This document shows positions 6,230 through 6,569 of a DNA stretch of 6,569 bases, in pieces. The notes below the pieces were generated by a model that was given only the letters and a program-made list of their open reading frames with translations, was not told where the DNA came from and searched no databases. A program made the position numbers and the translations under genes. Position 1 is the first letter of the stretch; every line of letters begins with the position of its first letter. This stretch comes from Pseudomonadota bacterium (GTDB lineage: Bacteria; Pseudomonadota; Alphaproteobacteria; Rhizobiales; Kaistiaceae): contig JAEVZM010000177.1 of the NCBI GenBank assembly GCA_023392225.1, positions 1-6,569 of the forward strand, written 5' to 3'.

Positions 6230-6245
6230 GCCGGCTCAGGCCGGC
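6230..6245. terminator. Candidate bidirectional hairpin at convergent gene ends
   Basis: GCCGGC (6230-6235), TCAG and GCCGGC (6240-6245) form a 6-bp stem with a 4-nt loop readable on both strands. It lies two bases after the AsmA-like stop codon, and its loop contains the tyrS stop codon. On the plus strand only two T residues follow, so a strong intrinsic terminator is doubtful. The 7-base gap between the two genes leaves no room for any other terminator outside coding sequence. Confidence 0.3.
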
Positions 6246-6569
6246 TTCACCAGCACGTGCTTCTTCTTGCCGAAGCTGAGCTTCAGCACGCCGTCGGCGG
6301 TGACGTCGGCGCTCGAGAAGGCCTGCGCCGGGTCGGCGACCCGGGCGTCGTTGACGCTGATCGCGTTATTGGCGACGGCCCGCCGGACCTCGCCGATCGA
6401 GCCGGCGAGGCCGGCCTTGACGAACAGCGTGCCGACCGGCATCCCGGCCTTGAGCTCGTCGGCGGGGATCGTCACCGTCGGCAGCGCCGCCGCGATCGCG
6501 CCTTCCTCGAAGGTGCGACGCGATGCGTCGGCCGCGTCGTCGGCGGCGGCGCGGCCCAGGAGTAGGGCG
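6236..6569 (-). CDS. tyrS: Tyrosyl-tRNA synthetase, C-terminal fragment with S4 domain
   Basis: The last 110 residues of TyrS, the cytoplasmic enzyme that charges tRNA-Tyr with tyrosine; the catalytic Rossmann domain with its HIGH-like and KMSKS motifs lies beyond the right edge. The fragment opens with a helical region ending in RRTFEEGAIAAALPTV, characteristic of the linker before the C-terminal domain in bacterial TyrS. From about fragment residue 42 onward comes the RNA-binding S4 domain (AGLAGSIGEVRRAVANNAIS, then VND), ending in the typical LSFGKKKHVLVKP tail. The frame is open to the window edge, so the GTG at 6475 is an internal codon and not a start. The TGA at 6236-6238 lies 7 bases from the stop of the convergent AsmA-like gene. 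Confidence 0.95.
   Translation of the reverse strand, partial: ALLLGRAAADDAADASRRTFEEGAIAAALPTVTIPADELKAGMPVGTLFVKAGLAGSIGEVRRAVANNAISVNDARVADPAQAFSSADVTADGVLKLSFGKKKHVLVKPA

Noticed and set aside
6236..6475. Stand-alone 79-residue S4-domain protein starting at GTG 6475
   Set aside because: The frame continues upstream to the window edge with typical TyrS linker sequence (RRTFEEGAIAAALPTV), so this is the 3' end of tyrS.

Overview
The window is very GC-rich chromosomal DNA with strong third-position G/C bias. Its gene set fits an alphaproteobacterium, most likely Hyphomicrobiales (Rhizobiales). That placement is inferred from the style of the proteins and from gene neighbours I remember; no search was run. 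The long open frames opposite and across the real genes are by-products of the GC content and are not listed as genes.

Layout, left to right. Positions 1-782 (minus) hold most of an EamA/DMT-family membrane transporter cut by the left edge. Positions 934-2127 (minus) encode a membrane-anchored M23 (LytM) peptidoglycan endopeptidase with all its metal ligands. Positions 2228-2698 (minus) encode a BCP/PrxQ peroxiredoxin with only one cysteine. Divergent from it, 2884-6228 (plus) encodes a 1114-residue AsmA/YhdP-like protein with a DUF3971-type segment and an AsmA-type C-terminus. It starts at TTG. Converging on it with a 7-base gap is the 3' end of tyrS (tyrosyl-tRNA synthetase, S4 domain), 6236-6569 (minus), cut by the right edge.

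Functionally this looks like a housekeeping and envelope neighbourhood. It combines a murein hydrolase of the inner membrane/periplasm, a probable inter-membrane lipid-transfer protein, a thiol peroxidase and an aminoacyl-tRNA synthetase. There is no sign of mobile DNA, phage, CRISPR, or rRNA or tRNA genes.

The most interesting non-coding signal is at 2131-2164, directly upstream of the M23 gene. In that gene's mRNA it can form a 12-bp stem (one G-U pair) with a 10-nt loop. Its 3' arm contains the whole Shine-Dalgarno-like sequence and ends three bases before the AUG. This is a candidate for translational control, possibly an RNA thermometer or the target of a protein or sRNA. Lesser signals are a GC hairpin in the transporter leader, paired TTAA sites upstream of the M23 gene, a G8 tract in the AsmA-like gene, and a hairpin at the convergent gene ends.
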